Shown: positions 36,755 to 45,624 of the stretch, piece after piece
Layout of the letters: each line of letters begins with the position of its first letter
How positions within the stretch are numbered: position 1 is the stretch's first letter
Assembly: GCA_020636135.1 (NCBI GenBank)
Contig: JACJYK010000001.1
Span: forward strand, 372,001-436,000
Source: Lewinellaceae bacterium
Lineage (GTDB): Bacteria > Bacteroidota > Bacteroidia > Chitinophagales > Saprospiraceae
Length of the DNA: 64,000 bases
Direction: 5' to 3'
Position numbers and translations under genes: made by a program
The notes under the pieces: model-generated
Told to the model about the DNA's origin: nothing
Database searches by the model: none
The model's input: the letters and a program-made list of their open reading frames with translations, nothing else

Positions 36755-37603
36755 TTATTGATTGCCCAGGATCAAAGGCAGCCCTTTGTCTCCACCACCG
36801 ACGACGATGACCTTGGAGTTCGGTGAATTAGCCAGCTGTAGGGTGGCTTCGATTCCTTTGTCCTGCAGGATCTTGTCAGAAAGTGAGGCGGACAAAATAC
36901 GGTTGGCCTCTGCTTTGGCTTTAGCTTCAATGATTTTACGCTCGGCTTCTTTCCGCTCTTTCTCCAGGCGGAACTCGTACTGTAAGGACTCCTGCTCGGT
37001 CTTCAGTTTTTCCTCGATGGATGACCGTACCGTCTCCGGCAGTGCTACCTCCCGGATGAGCACAGCATCCAGATTAATGTACTTAATCTTGATGGCTTCA
37101 CTGGTCATATGGAAGATTTCATCCTGGATGGCTTCCCTTTTAGTGGAATACAACTCTTCAGGAAGGTATTTGCCGATCACTTCACGGGTCGCAGAACGGA
37201 TCTCGGGTTTGACGATACGTTCAAGGTATTCGGGGCCGATCAGATCATGCAGATAGCCGATCATTTGCGGATCCGGAGAGAAGCGGTAACTAAGTTCCAC
37301 CTTGATGGTCAGACCATTACTGGAGAGAACTTCCATCGTTTCAAACGATTCATTGATGCGCACGTCGTAAATGAACATCTTATTCCAGGGCATGACCACA
37401 TGAAAGCCCTGGTCATACACGTGTTCTTTGTCGAGTCCACCGCCGAAACGACGGAATAATACGCCCCGGTTACCGGCATCAATGGTCAGGAAAGTAGTAT
37501 TGGTCAGGATTACAAAAAGTAAAATAAAGCCTACCCCAAAAAGGATGAGTTTCATGGCCTTTGGGGTTTGGCCAAATAAATTGGGATCGCGTCTGTTCGT
37601 CAT
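36755..37603 (-). CDS. Prohibitin/SPFH domain membrane protein
   Basis: This 282-residue protein has one N-terminal membrane helix (LILFGVGFILLFVILTN) and an SPFH domain: TTFLTIDAGNRGVLFRRFGG, then VELSYRFSPDP and VREVIGKY-like segments. The C-terminal part is a long helix rich in Glu, Lys and Ala (EKERKEAERKIIEAKAKAEA), typical of prohibitins, which form large membrane rings and influence membrane proteases such as FtsH. The start is the ATG at 37603 just before the basic stretch and helix. It is a single gene with its own terminator. Confidence 0.9.
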   Translation of the reverse strand: MTNRRDPNLFGQTPKAMKLILFGVGFILLFVILTNTTFLTIDAGNRGVLFRRFGGGLDKEHVYDQGFHVVMPWNKMFIYDVRINESFETMEVLSSNGLTIKVELSYRFSPDPQMIGYLHDLIGPEYLERIVKPEIRSATREVIGKYLPEELYSTKREAIQDEIFHMTSEAIKIKYINLDAVLIREVALPETVRSSIEEKLKTEQESLQYEFRLEKERKEAERKIIEAKAKAEANRILSASLSDKILQDKGIEATLQLANSPNSKVIVVGGGDKGLPLILGNQ

Positions 37604-37702
37604 TTTTGAATTTTTTTTAAAAAATAATGAAAGTCAGAGGGCAATACTGCAAATATTCTATCAGCAGAAGCAAAAAAACGACTTTTGATTAAGAATTACA
37701 TG

Positions 37703-38716
37703 TTATTGTATTTCCTGCCAGGCCTGGACGACCTGTTCCGGGCGGATCTCCATCATGCATTTGAAATGGCCTTTCGGACAATCCCCTCTTCCAAATCGTG
37801 AGCAGGGACGGCAGGGCAGGTTGGCTACTTCCACGTTCTGGAAGGGGATGGGTTCATTCCCGTAATAGGGCCAGAAGCCGTACTCGGCCAGGGTCCCTCC
37901 AAAGATGGCTACGACCGGTTTACGCAAGGCAGCAGCGATGTGCATAAACCCGGTATCGTGCGCAATAACGGCACGCGATTGTTCCACCATGGAAGCCGAG
38001 CCCATCAAACTGAAGACTCCGCAGGTGGACAGCACTTTGCCCGGATAGGCTTTCTGCAGTTCCAGGCCGGTTTCTTTTTCGGCCGGGCCACCGATCAGTA
38101 CTACTTTGCCCGGTATCTGCCCGGTAATTTCAAGCAATTTCTCGATGGGCAAGCGCTTCGTGAAGTGCGCGGCGCCGATGACAAAAGCCGTATAGCCATC
38201 AGACACCAGACCAAGCTCGTTAAGGTTTATTTTTTGTTTTTCTGGAATGTAAAAGTCCAGGCCTCTTCCATCTGGCTTTACACCCAGCGAATGGGCAGCG
38301 GCCAGATACCGCTCGACGATATGATCTCCGGGCAGCCGGTTGATCTTGAAGTGTACCATCAACCATTTTGCCCAGTTTGCTTTGTGGTAACTGCTTACCG
38401 GGACCCGCCATAAAGCCATCCGGATGCGCAGGCTGCGCAGGTTTTTATGCAGGTCAAGTACGTGATCGAATTTTTCGGCCTGTAATTGGGTGATAACGGC
38501 GGGCATACCTTCCCCGATGGTCCAAATTTTGTCAACGTGCGGATTAGGCAGTAGTAAGGGTTTAAATACATCTTTGGTTATCACATGGACTTCTGCGCCA
38601 ACCTGCTCTTTGAGCACGCGGAGGACCGGTGTGATCAGCACCAGATCACCCAGTGCGCTGAAGCGGATGACCAGCACTTTCTTCGGTTTATTTTTCTCCC
38701 TGCCAATGGTCTGCAT
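37703..38716 (-). CDS. Glycosyltransferase family 9 (heptosyltransferase-like)
   Basis: This is 337 residues from the ATG at 38716. An ATG at 38764 would add 16 residues and come within 8 bases of the divergent aldehyde dehydrogenase start. The N-terminus VLVIRFSALGDLVLITPVLR and the later VVLIGGPAEKE and VIAHDTGFMHIAAALRKPVVAIFGGT are hallmarks of ADP-heptose:LPS heptosyltransferases. Family GT9 enzymes add heptose or related sugars to lipopolysaccharide core at the inner face of the membrane. A CRPC cysteine cluster near the C-terminus is also typical. Acceptor unknown. Confidence 0.88.
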   Translation of the reverse strand: MQTIGREKNKPKKVLVIRFSALGDLVLITPVLRVLKEQVGAEVHVITKDVFKPLLLPNPHVDKIWTIGEGMPAVITQLQAEKFDHVLDLHKNLRSLRIRMALWRVPVSSYHKANWAKWLMVHFKINRLPGDHIVERYLAAAHSLGVKPDGRGLDFYIPEKQKINLNELGLVSDGYTAFVIGAAHFTKRLPIEKLLEITGQIPGKVVLIGGPAEKETGLELQKAYPGKVLSTCGVFSLMGSASMVEQSRAVIAHDTGFMHIAAALRKPVVAIFGGTLAEYGFWPYYGNEPIPFQNVEVANLPCRPCSRFGRGDCPKGHFKCMMEIRPEQVVQAWQEIQ

Positions 38717-38772
38717 AGATGCACGCAAAGTAATCAAAATAGATACCTTTACGAAGGACAGCATGTTATCGT

Positions 38773-40191
38773 ATGGAGCTAATAAGTACCCCGCCTGAAA
38801 AAATCAGAGCGCTATTTAATGCACAAAGTGACAACCGGCAGCGCATGTCATCGTCGAGTTGGCGGGAACGCAGCCGGCGCCTGAAAGCATTGGCAAATGC
38901 CGTCCTCAAGTATCAGACAGCGATTCAGGAGGCTTTATACAATGATTTTCGAAAGCCCAGTGGCGAGACGGATATGATCGAAATCTATCCCATTCTCCAT
39001 GAGATCAGGCATGCTCGCAAAAACTTGCGTGACTGGACACGACGCAGAAAGGTGCCTACTGCCTTGCCTTTTATCGGATCCAGATCTTACATATTTCCCG
39101 AGGCGAAAGGGGTTGTTCTGATCATTTCTCCGTGGAATTTTCCGGTCAATCTGTCCATCATCCCCTTAGTCAGTGCCATAGCGGCTGGTAATACAGCCAT
39201 TGTTAAGCCGTCTGAAAATGTACCCCATACGGCTTTAATGCTCGAAAAAATTATTTCCGAAGTCTTTCCGCCCGAGGAGGTGGCCGTCGTTCAAGGGGGG
39301 GCAGATACTTCTGGTACGCTGATGGAATTACCGTTTCATCATGTCTTTTTCACCGGCTCTGAGCGTGTCGGTAAGCTCGTTATGAAAGCAGCTGCCGAGC
39401 ATCTTACCTCCGTGACGCTGGAACTGGGCGGGAAGACACCAACCATTGTGGACGCATCCGCACATCTTCCCCAGGCGGCAAGCCGGATTGTGGCAGCGAA
39501 ATTTTCCAATGCAGGTCAGATATGCATTTCTCCCGATCATTTATATGTCCACGAACAGATTTATGAGCCATTCATGCAGACCTTACAGGATGTCATCGAG
39601 TCGATGTTTGGCAAAGAGCCGGCCAACAGTTCAAGTTATGCCCGCTTGGTGAATGGTCATCAATTCCAGCGGTTGAAATCCGGAATGGAGCAAGCGGTGG
39701 GGAATGGCGCCCGCATCCGTTACGGGGGTCGGATGGATGAAGCTGAACGATACATGCAGCCTACCTTGCTCAGTGAAGTTTCTCTGGAATCCAGTCTGAT
39801 GAAAGGTGAAATTTTCGGTCCGATATTGCCGGTCCACAAATACAAAGATATCGATGAGGTCATCCGTAAGATCAACAGCGACCCGAAGCCACTCACCTTA
39901 TATGTTTATACCAATTCACGCGTGATCGAAGAAAAAATCCTTCGCCAAACCAACAGCGGGAATGTTTGCATCAATAACAGTGCCCTGCATTTTTACAATA
40001 GTGATTTGCCTTTCGGGGGAGTAAATACCAGTGGGATCGGAGCGAGTCACGGATACTTCGGTTTTCTGGAATTCACCAACCAGAAAGCAGTCTACGATCA
40101 GGTCTTCCGCTACAGCTTGATTGATTTGATTTTTCCACCGGCCCGGGCCTGGAAAACCTGGCTGGTCAATCTGGTGATCAGGTGGTTTTAG
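38773..40191 (+). CDS. Aldehyde dehydrogenase, ALDH3-like
   Basis: This 472-residue protein has the NAD-dependent aldehyde dehydrogenase set: SPWNFPVNLSIIPLVSAIAAGN, the catalytic Glu in LELGGKTPTIV, the catalytic Cys in NAGQICISPDHLYV, and EIFGPILPV. The C-terminal hydrophobic LIFPPARAWKTWLVNLVIRWF segment resembles the membrane tail of fatty aldehyde dehydrogenases of class 3. It probably oxidises long-chain or other aldehydes to acids at the membrane. It is divergent from the GT9 gene. Confidence 0.92.
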   Translation: MELISTPPEKIRALFNAQSDNRQRMSSSSWRERSRRLKALANAVLKYQTAIQEALYNDFRKPSGETDMIEIYPILHEIRHARKNLRDWTRRRKVPTALPFIGSRSYIFPEAKGVVLIISPWNFPVNLSIIPLVSAIAAGNTAIVKPSENVPHTALMLEKIISEVFPPEEVAVVQGGADTSGTLMELPFHHVFFTGSERVGKLVMKAAAEHLTSVTLELGGKTPTIVDASAHLPQAASRIVAAKFSNAGQICISPDHLYVHEQIYEPFMQTLQDVIESMFGKEPANSSSYARLVNGHQFQRLKSGMEQAVGNGARIRYGGRMDEAERYMQPTLLSEVSLESSLMKGEIFGPILPVHKYKDIDEVIRKINSDPKPLTLYVYTNSRVIEEKILRQTNSGNVCINNSALHFYNSDLPFGGVNTSGIGASHGYFGFLEFTNQKAVYDQVFRYSLIDLIFPPARAWKTWLVNLVIRWF

Positions 40192-40198
40192 GGGGCGG

Positions 40199-40246
40199 CA
40201 CGCTGTACGCTATTCGCTATTCGCTATTCGCTGTACGCTATTCGCA
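40199..40246. repeat. Heptamer tandem repeat, consensus CGCTRTW
   Basis: Six units of CGCTATT or CGCTGTA stand just after the aldehyde dehydrogenase stop codon. Fragments of the same array recur at 40321-40345 and 40438-40452, and a related TGTWYGY run lies at about 40548-40578. Confidence 0.8.
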
Positions 40247-40272
40247 CGAAAACACGAAAACACATTAACTCA

Positions 40273-40677
40273 ATTCTTAGTGTACCTCAGTGCCCTTTGT
40301 GTCTTAGTGGTAAAATGCTTTACGCTGTACGCTGTAGGCATTTCGCTATTCGCACGAAAACACGAAAACACGAAAACACATTAACTCAATTCTTAGTGCT
40401 TCTTAGTGACCTATATGCCTTAGTGGTAAAATGCTTTACGCTGTACGCTGTTAGTTGTTAGCAAGGAAACATGAAAACACCTTATCAGAGATCTCTCCGT
40501 GCGCCACTTTCAGCTGGCTTAGTCGAGATGACAATTTGGTAAAAAAGCTGTTCGTTGTTTGCTGTATGCTGTTTGCAGGTAAGGAAAACACCTAAAAACG
40601 AAAACATATGAAGCCTATTCTTAGTGCTTCTTAGTGACCTATATGCCTTAGTGGTAAAATGCTTTACGCTGTACGCT
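40273..40677. repeat. Three copies of a 61-base segment
   Basis: Copies lie at 40273-40333, 40389-40449 and 40617-40677. The second and third are identical over 61 bases, from ATTCTTAGTGCTTCTTAGTG to the heptamer GTACGCT. The first is diverged in its left half. All end in the same heptamer array. Confidence 0.88.
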
Positions 40678-40744
40678 ATTCCCACGGAAACACGTTATAC
40701 ATGTCCTGTCCATTCACCATTCAACCTTCACCATTCAACCTTTC

Positions 40745-41383
40745 TCAAGGTCTTCCCTTCGTCTTCACCAGGTGCCTTCTTTCCAGCTCCTGTTCGATCT
40801 CTTTGAGCCGTATTTCTTTGGCTTCGAGAAGGACCATGAAGTGATAGAGCAGGTCCGCAGCCTCGCCTACAAAAAGCCGGCGGTTGCTGTCCTTGGCTTC
40901 GATGACCAGCTCGACAGCTTCCTCACCCACTTTCTGGGCGATCTTGTTGATGCCCCGGTTGAGCAGTTTATTGGTATAACTGGTGGGATCTCCTTCTTCT
41001 TTGCGCTGACGGATGATCTTGCCCAGTTTATGGAGGAAAAATTTTCTTTCGTTGATGTCTCCAAAACAGGTGTCATCACCGGTATGGCATACCGGTCCGT
41101 CCGGCTTGACGCGCATGAGTAGGGTGTCGTTGTCACAATCTACCTGGACTGACTTCAGATGCAGGAAATTTCCGCTGGTTTCACCCTTGGTCCATAGCCG
41201 GTCCTTACTGCGGCTGTAAAAGGTAACCATCTTGGTGGCGATGGTCTGTTGGAGGGCTTCTTTGTCCATATAGCCAAGCATCAGGACGGCTTCGGATTGA
41301 TTATCCTGGATGATCACCGGGATGAGTCCGTCGCCCTTGGCAAAGTCCAGTTTTTCGATTGTGGCTTGATTCAACATACGCAT
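40745..41383 (-). CDS. hisIE: Bifunctional phosphoribosyl-AMP cyclohydrolase / phosphoribosyl-ATP pyrophosphatase
   Basis: This 212-residue fusion has the cyclohydrolase domain (residues 1-105; VLMLGYMDKEALQQT, TLLMRVKPDGPVCHTGDDTCF with metal-binding cysteines) followed by the pyrophosphatase domain (residues 120-212; IAQKVGEEAVELVIEAKD, EAADLLYHFMVLL). Steps 2 and 3 of histidine synthesis are thus on one chain. It is the last gene of the operon, 12 bases after hisF. A second in-frame ATG two codons in is equally possible. Confidence 0.96.
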   Translation of the reverse strand: MRMLNQATIEKLDFAKGDGLIPVIIQDNQSEAVLMLGYMDKEALQQTIATKMVTFYSRSKDRLWTKGETSGNFLHLKSVQVDCDNDTLLMRVKPDGPVCHTGDDTCFGDINERKFFLHKLGKIIRQRKEEGDPTSYTNKLLNRGINKIAQKVGEEAVELVIEAKDSNRRLFVGEAADLLYHFMVLLEAKEIRLKEIEQELERRHLVKTKGRP

Positions 41384-41395
41384 AAAGATAATTAC

Positions 41396-42154
41396 TTATA
41401 TGATTCGCATGGTAATGCCTTGACCCGCTAAATAATTTTTTAATGAAGGTATGGGTATTTCACCAAAGTGAAAGATGCTGGCTGCAAGTCCGGCATCGGC
41501 TTTTCCGGTGGTGAACACCTGCTTAAAATGTTCCATGGTTCCCGCGCCACCGGATGCAATGATGGGAATTGGCAACAGATCCGATAGCCGCGCCGTGGCT
41601 TCCAGGGCAAATCCCTGTTTGGTTCCATCGTGGTCCATGGAGGTGAACAGGATCTCACCTGCGCCACGTTCGGTGCCTTCCCGTGCCCAGGCAAACAACT
41701 CCAGTTCGGTTGGTATGCGTCCTCCATTCAGGTGCACATACCAACCCTGCTCCATCTGTTTGGCATCGATGGCAAGGACGATACACTGGCTACCGAATTC
41801 TTTACTCAGGTCGTTGATGAGGTCGGGATTGCGTACCGCTGCAGAATTGATGGAAACCTTGTCGGCCCCTGATTCCAGGAGTACGCCAACATCTGCAACC
41901 GAGCTGATGCCTCCGCCGATCGTAAATGGAATATTCAGCTCGGCAGCCACATGACGTGCAAGCTCTGCCAGGGTCTTCCGCTTCTCATGCGTAGCGGTAA
42001 TGTCCAGGAAGACCAGCTCATCAGCGCCCTGACGACTGTAAGCTGCTCCCAGTTCTACCGGGTCGCCGGCATCACGCAGGTTGACAAAGTTGATGCCTTT
42101 GACGGTGCGCCCGTCTTTGACATCGAGGCAGGGAATGATGCGTTTTGCTAACAT
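41396..42154 (-). CDS. hisF: Imidazole glycerol phosphate synthase, cyclase subunit
   Basis: This 252-residue TIM barrel has RIIPCLDVKDGRTVKG with catalytic Asp11 and the second catalytic aspartate in VLAIDAKQ. It uses ammonia from HisH to close the imidazole ring and releases AICAR. The start follows hisA by a single base, so translation is coupled. Length and all phosphate-binding loops are normal. Confidence 0.97.
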   Translation of the reverse strand: MLAKRIIPCLDVKDGRTVKGINFVNLRDAGDPVELGAAYSRQGADELVFLDITATHEKRKTLAELARHVAAELNIPFTIGGGISSVADVGVLLESGADKVSINSAAVRNPDLINDLSKEFGSQCIVLAIDAKQMEQGWYVHLNGGRIPTELELFAWAREGTERGAGEILFTSMDHDGTKQGFALEATARLSDLLPIPIIASGGAGTMEHFKQVFTTGKADAGLAASIFHFGEIPIPSLKNYLAGQGITMRII

Positions 42155-42155
42155 A

Positions 42156-42878
42156 TCAGCTGGTTTGAAGTTGGACCAGAGCGGTCAGATCGATGGTCTT
42201 TTCGTAAATGGCCTTACCGATGATGGCTCCCCGGCAACCGGCATCGTGGACGGCCATGACATCGTCAAGGTTCCTTATACCGCCGCTGGCGATCAGGTTT
42301 TGGCCTGGGAATGTATGGCATACGGAGCGGTACAATCCGGTAGCCGGCCCGGTCATGGCACCATCTTTCGATATATCGGTCACGGTAAGCCAGGTGATTC
42401 CCCGCGACTCCATATCCGCTATGTAGTCGGACAATAAGGTTGATTCCGTGGCCTGCCATCCATGGGTGGCAATGTAATTGTCACGGACATCCGCAGAAAG
42501 AATGATGCGGTCCGCGCCGAAAACCTCGATCCAGGAGGTGAATAGCTCCGGTTCGCGGTAGGCCAGACTGCCGATATTGACTTTGTCCACCCCCAGCTCA
42601 AAAAGGCGTTCCACCTCTTCGCGGTTACGAATCCCTCCGCCAAAATCGACGATGAGCCGGGTATGCTTCAGGATTCCTTCCACCTGGTTCCAGTGGATTA
42701 CTTTTTTTGCTTTTGCTCCTTCCAGATCCACCAGATGCAGGTGGGTAAATCCGGCATTCTCCAGGGTTTGCGCCATAGCTACCGGATCATTGGCATAAAC
42801 GGTCTCCTGACTGTAATCGCCCTGAAACAGTCGTACACATTGACCGCCCAGCATATCAATGGCAGGAAATATCAGCAT
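42156..42878 (-). CDS. hisA: ProFAR isomerase (1-(5-phosphoribosyl)-5-[(5-phosphoribosylamino)methylideneamino]imidazole-4-carboxamide isomerase)
   Basis: This 240-residue TIM barrel is homologous to HisF. Catalytic Asp8 lies in FPAIDMLGGQCVRL and the second aspartate lies in VTDISKDGAMTGP. It opens the ribose of ProFAR in the fourth step of the pathway. It stands 3 bases after hisH and 1 base before hisF. Confidence 0.97.
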   Translation of the reverse strand: MLIFPAIDMLGGQCVRLFQGDYSQETVYANDPVAMAQTLENAGFTHLHLVDLEGAKAKKVIHWNQVEGILKHTRLIVDFGGGIRNREEVERLFELGVDKVNIGSLAYREPELFTSWIEVFGADRIILSADVRDNYIATHGWQATESTLLSDYIADMESRGITWLTVTDISKDGAMTGPATGLYRSVCHTFPGQNLIASGGIRNLDDVMAVHDAGCRGAIIGKAIYEKTIDLTALVQLQTS

Positions 42879-42881
42879 GGT

Positions 42882-43478
42882 TTATCCTTTTACAAATTGT
42901 TCCAGAATCCGGGCGCCTACCGGGCCTGACTTTTCCGGGTGAAATTGTGTAGCCACAAAGTTGTCTTTTTGCATCGCCGCTGAAAAGGGCTCAATATAAT
43001 TGCAGGTGGCTGCCGTATAGGGGCCTTGCTCGGCATAGTAGCTGTGTACAAAATAGACGTATTCTCCCTCTACGGATTCCGGCAAAAAACTTCCCGGTTC
43101 GCGGTGGATGGCATTCCAACCCATATGAGGCACCTTATGTTCGGATTGATTTTTTGGCACGAAACGTTTCACCTTCTGCGGTATGATGCCCAGGCATTCG
43201 GTATCATTTTCTTCCGAGTGCGTGCAGAGCAACTGCATACCCAGACATACGCCCAGGACCGGTTGCGTCAGGCTACGTATAACCTCATCCAATCCGTGGC
43301 GGCGCAGGTATGCCATCGTCGAACTGGCTTCTCCCACACCCGGGAAAATGACTTTATCGGCTTGCCGGATACGGTCATGATCGCCGGTAAGGGTGGCATG
43401 TACTCCCATGCGTTCCAGTGCAAAAAGGACCGAACGCACATTGCCGGCATTGTACTGAATGATGACTATATCTTTCAT
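42882..43478 (-). CDS. hisH: Imidazole glycerol phosphate synthase, glutamine amidotransferase subunit
   Basis: This 198-residue class I amidotransferase has the nucleophile Cys78 in VLGVCLGMQ, and His and Glu in ATQFHPEKSG. It hydrolyses glutamine and feeds ammonia to HisF. It overlaps the end of hisB by 4 bases (ATGA), consistent with coupled translation. Confidence 0.97.
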   Translation of the reverse strand: MKDIVIIQYNAGNVRSVLFALERMGVHATLTGDHDRIRQADKVIFPGVGEASSTMAYLRRHGLDEVIRSLTQPVLGVCLGMQLLCTHSEENDTECLGIIPQKVKRFVPKNQSEHKVPHMGWNAIHREPGSFLPESVEGEYVYFVHSYYAEQGPYTAATCNYIEPFSAAMQKDNFVATQFHPEKSGPVGARILEQFVKG

Positions 43479-44593
43479 AACGTACCTTTTGTGGTGGGTA
43501 ACGAATCATCGGCGGGGTCACGACGTATAGCCATTCGGATGGCCCGGGCAAATGCTTTGAAGATGGATTCGATCTTATGGTGTTCGTTGTCACCGGTGCA
43601 CAGGATGTTCAGATTGCAAGCCGCTGTATCGGTAAAGGACTTGAAAAAATGAAAGAAGAGTTCGGTGGGTACATCACCGATCCGTTCACGGCGGAATTCA
43701 GCATCCCAAACTAACCATGGTCTCCCACCGAAATCAATGCCTACGTGGGCCAGGCTATCATCCATCGGTAAATAGAAGCCATATCGTTGTAAGCCTTTCT
43801 TGTCGCCCAACGTCTTACGGAAGGCTTCACCCAATGCCAGTGCCGTATCTTCGATCGTATGATGTTCATCCACTTCCAGATCTCCGTCGACTTTAACAGT
43901 AAGATCTATGCCGGCGTGCCTGGCGATCTGGTCCAGCATGTGATCAAAGAAACCCAGACCGGTAGCTATGACACTCTTGCCGGAGCCATCCAGGTTGAGC
44001 TGGATCAGTACATCGGTTTCTTTGGTGGTGCGGCGTATTTCGGCAGTGCGTGTTCCCAGTTTCAGAAGCCGGTAGATTGCCTCCCAGGAGCCGGTCGTCA
44101 GTGCAGTGATGGACTCCAGTGTGATATCTTTCAACACTGGATCCAGCGGCCGGATGTGGATACCCTGGCAACCCAGATTGCGTGCCAGCATCAGATCCGT
44201 CTCCCGGTCGCCGATGACAAATGAATGGCTCAGATCGTAATCACCGGAGAGATAGCCAGTCAATAAAGCAGTGCCGGGTTTGCGGGTAGGCGCATTTTCC
44301 TCTGGCAGCGTGCGGTCGATAAATATAGCATCAAAATGAATGCCTTCGCCGGATAATGCTTCAAGCATTTTTTGCTGTGCTGGCCAGAAGTCCGATTCCG
44401 GGAATGACGGCGTGCCCAGGCCATCCTGATTGGTGATCATGACCAGCTCAAAGTCCAATTCACGGGCAATGCGACCCAGCCAGGTGAATACTCCCGGGAC
44501 AAAGTCCAGTTTTGCCAGGCTGTCAACCTGGAAGTCGTAGGGCTCTTTGATCAATGTTCCGTCACGGTCAATAAATAATATTTTTTTTCCCAT
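43475..44593 (-). CDS. hisB: Bifunctional histidinol-phosphatase / imidazoleglycerol-phosphate dehydratase
   Basis: This is 372 residues from the ATG at 44593, two bases after hisC; an upstream in-frame start at 44665 would overlap hisC and add 24 unrelated residues. The N-terminal HAD phosphatase has Asp9 and Asp11 in FIDRDGT. The dehydratase domain has HMLDQIARH and EHHTIEDTALALGEA, repeated as two metal-binding halves. The fused form is known from Enterobacteria and Bacteroidota. Steps 6 and 8 are thus joined. Confidence 0.96.
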   Translation of the reverse strand: MGKKILFIDRDGTLIKEPYDFQVDSLAKLDFVPGVFTWLGRIARELDFELVMITNQDGLGTPSFPESDFWPAQQKMLEALSGEGIHFDAIFIDRTLPEENAPTRKPGTALLTGYLSGDYDLSHSFVIGDRETDLMLARNLGCQGIHIRPLDPVLKDITLESITALTTGSWEAIYRLLKLGTRTAEIRRTTKETDVLIQLNLDGSGKSVIATGLGFFDHMLDQIARHAGIDLTVKVDGDLEVDEHHTIEDTALALGEAFRKTLGDKKGLQRYGFYLPMDDSLAHVGIDFGGRPWLVWDAEFRRERIGDVPTELFFHFFKSFTDTAACNLNILCTGDNEHHKIESIFKAFARAIRMAIRRDPADDSLPTTKGTL

Positions 44594-44595
44594 GA

Positions 44596-45624
44596 TCAGG
44601 CGTTTTTGAAAGCTTGAATCAATGCATCGTTTTCCAGTGCAGTACCTACCGTAATGCGCAGACACCCTTCACACAGATGTACATTGGACCGGTTGCGCAC
44701 AATGATGCCTTCCTGACGCAGATGGTCATACCATTTTTTTGCATCATCCACCCGGACCAGAATAAAATTGGTGTCCGAAGGATAGACCCTTTCGACCATA
44801 GGTAGTTTTTCCAGCTCAACAGTCAGCCACTGACGCTGATCCAGGATCTTTTGGACCCACCAGTCTTTTTGGTTTTTATTGCGGATCGACTGCAGGGCTT
44901 GCTCCTGGGTATAGGTGCTTATATTATAGGGTGGTTTGACTTTATAAATGAGTTTGATGATTTCCGGTGTGGAAAAAGCCATACCCAGTCGTATCCCTGC
45001 CAGTCCCCAGGCTTTGGAGAAGGTCTGCATGATCACCAGATTGGGGTAGCGCTTGATCCAGGGAACAAATGATTTATCCGGGCAAAAGTCAATGTACGCT
45101 TCATCGATAACCACAATACCAGTAAAGGCTTCGACGATGCGGTGGACCAGATTTTGATCCAGCGCATTAGCCGTTGGGTTGTTAGGGTGGCAAAGGAACA
45201 GCAGTTTGGTCTGGGGCGTGGTTGCTTGGGCGATGGCGTCCGGTATCGGCTGGTAATCGTCGTCCAGGCTGACAGCTATCGTCTGGACATCGCAAATGTC
45301 GGCGGCAACCCGGTACATCCCATAGGTAGGATCCAATGTCATAATTTGATCGATGCCCGGTTGGCAAAAGATGCGGATCATCAGGTCAATGATCTCATCG
45401 CTGCCGTTGCCGAGGGCGATGTATTCGGCGGGAACTCCTTTGATGGCGGCAATCTTCTCCCTTACCAGAGCGTGATGTGGATCCGGATAGCGGTTCAGGC
45501 CGGTTTCGTAAGGGTTTTCATTGGCGTCCAGGTGGATTCCGCCGGTGCCTTCGAAGTCATGCCTTGCTGAGGAATAGGGTGTCAATCGCCAGATGTTTGG
45601 CCGTACCAGATTTTCCAGATTCAT
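44596..45624 (-). CDS. hisC: Histidinol-phosphate aminotransferase
   Basis: This 342-residue PLP enzyme of fold type I has the lysine in QTFSKAWGLAGIRLG, the NPNNPT segment (CHPNNPTAN) and VIDEAYIDF. It transfers the amino group from glutamate to imidazole acetol phosphate. It overlaps hisD by 4 bases and hisB starts 2 bases after it. Confidence 0.96.
   Translation of the reverse strand: MNLENLVRPNIWRLTPYSSARHDFEGTGGIHLDANENPYETGLNRYPDPHHALVREKIAAIKGVPAEYIALGNGSDEIIDLMIRIFCQPGIDQIMTLDPTYGMYRVAADICDVQTIAVSLDDDYQPIPDAIAQATTPQTKLLFLCHPNNPTANALDQNLVHRIVEAFTGIVVIDEAYIDFCPDKSFVPWIKRYPNLVIMQTFSKAWGLAGIRLGMAFSTPEIIKLIYKVKPPYNISTYTQEQALQSIRNKNQKDWWVQKILDQRQWLTVELEKLPMVERVYPSDTNFILVRVDDAKKWYDHLRQEGIIVRNRSNVHLCEGCLRITVGTALENDALIQAFKNA

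Larger units (their letters stand above)
40192..40744. other. Repeat-rich intergenic region (553 bases)
   Basis: The aldehyde dehydrogenase and hisIE genes converge on this region, which contains no gene. It is built from heptamers (CGCTRTW and TGTWYGY), ACGAAAAC octamers, three copies of a 61-base segment and a decayed REP-like arm around 40484-40535 (AGATCTCTCC with TCGAGATGACA). Confidence 0.8.

Noticed and set aside
44594..44665. Upstream start for hisB at 44665
   Set aside because: It would overlap hisC by about 70 bases and add residues outside the HAD fold; the ATG at 44593 two bases after hisC fits the operon.
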